Shown: positions 6,427-6,573 of the stretch, piece by piece
Numbering within the stretch: position 1 is the first letter of the stretch
Layout: each line of letters begins with the position of its first letter
Assembly: GCA_013330285.1 (NCBI GenBank)
Contig: DUIP01000037.1
Location: 1-6,573, forward strand
Length of the DNA: 6,573 nt
DNA from: Candidatus Poseidoniaceae archaeon
Lineage (GTDB): Archaea > Thermoplasmatota > Poseidoniia > Poseidoniales > Poseidoniaceae
Direction of reading: 5' to 3'
Made by a program: the position numbers and the translations under genes
Notes under the pieces: generated by a model
Database searches by the model: none
What the model was told of the DNA's origin: nothing
The model's input: the letters and a program-made list of their open reading frames with translations, nothing else

Positions 6427-6431
6427 ACCTC
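6427..6431 (-). promoter_or_regulatory. Ribosome binding site overlapping the upstream stop codon
   Basis: GAGGT on the minus strand overlaps the TGA stop of the preceding gene (TGAGGT) and lies 6 bases before ATG 6420. It favours ATG 6420 over ATG 6426 as start of the small protein and indicates translational coupling of the two genes. Confidence 0.55.
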
Positions 6432-6573
6432 ACAGTGCATAGCGCAGAAGGGCGATTGCTCCGCCCATTCCAACAAGTTGTTGTCCGGCATCATGATCTG
6501 GTGAGCACTGCACCAACTCCGCACCAATGTCCGATAAACCCTCAACCCATGTGGACCATTGTACGCCTCCGAT
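6430..6573 (-). CDS. C-terminal end of an unrecognised protein (partial)
   Basis: The minus-strand frame is open from the window edge and ends at TGA 6432-6430, giving 47 residues from IGGVQWSTWVEG to GGAIALLRYAL. The composition is that of a folded soluble protein ending in a helix with a small-residue turn (LVGMGGAIALLRYAL). I could not assign a family from so short a piece. It is followed immediately by the 102-residue gene, with the next ribosome site overlapping this stop codon, so the two probably share an operon and perhaps a function. The start of the gene lies beyond base 6573. Confidence 0.6.
   Translation of the reverse strand: MGGVQWSTWVEGLSDIGAELVQCSPDHDAGQQLVGMGGAIALLRYAL

Overview
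The window looks like a piece of a planktonic archaeal genome of the Euryarchaeota/Thermoplasmatota type, most likely Marine Group II (Poseidoniales). The archaeal assignment rests on the complete small subunit (DP1) of the archaea-specific replicative DNA polymerase D, a membrane segment of the archaeal type IV pilin class (AVSPVIATILMVAITVV), and a tRNA-Val gene without an encoded CCA end. The narrower MGII placement is an inference from overall character (moderate GC, very large acidic cadherin-like surface protein, compact gene order) and was not tested by search.

Left part (1-2690): the 3' end of a long plus-strand gene for a secreted, repeat-containing surface protein. It has cadherin-like/tandem-repeat modules ending in VNDAPV, then a membrane anchor, and then, in the same reading frame, a complete archaeal pilin module (hydrophobic N-terminal signature plus a beta-rich domain). 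A perfect 11-bp hairpin with a UUCG loop follows the stop codon. From 2691 to 2871 there is no convincing gene, but the first hundred bases form a chain of further hairpins and G/C tracts.

Middle part (2872-5956): a plus-strand HAD-superfamily phosphatase resembling phosphoserine phosphatase runs tail-to-tail, with only 5 bp between stop codons, into a minus-strand pair. That pair is a CinA C-terminal-domain protein (NMN amidohydrolase type, PncC) with an unusual charged C-terminal extension, followed 35 bp downstream by the DP1 gene. The pair is probably co-transcribed, linking an NMN-recycling type enzyme to the replicative polymerase.

Right part (5957-6573): a short divergent promoter gap, tRNA-Val(UAC) on the plus strand, and then two tightly coupled minus-strand genes. 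These are a 102-residue protein I do not recognise, whose stop codon lies one base from the tRNA 3' end, and the C-terminal 47 residues of another unrecognised gene that runs out of the window. No CRISPR array, insertion sequence or integrase was seen.
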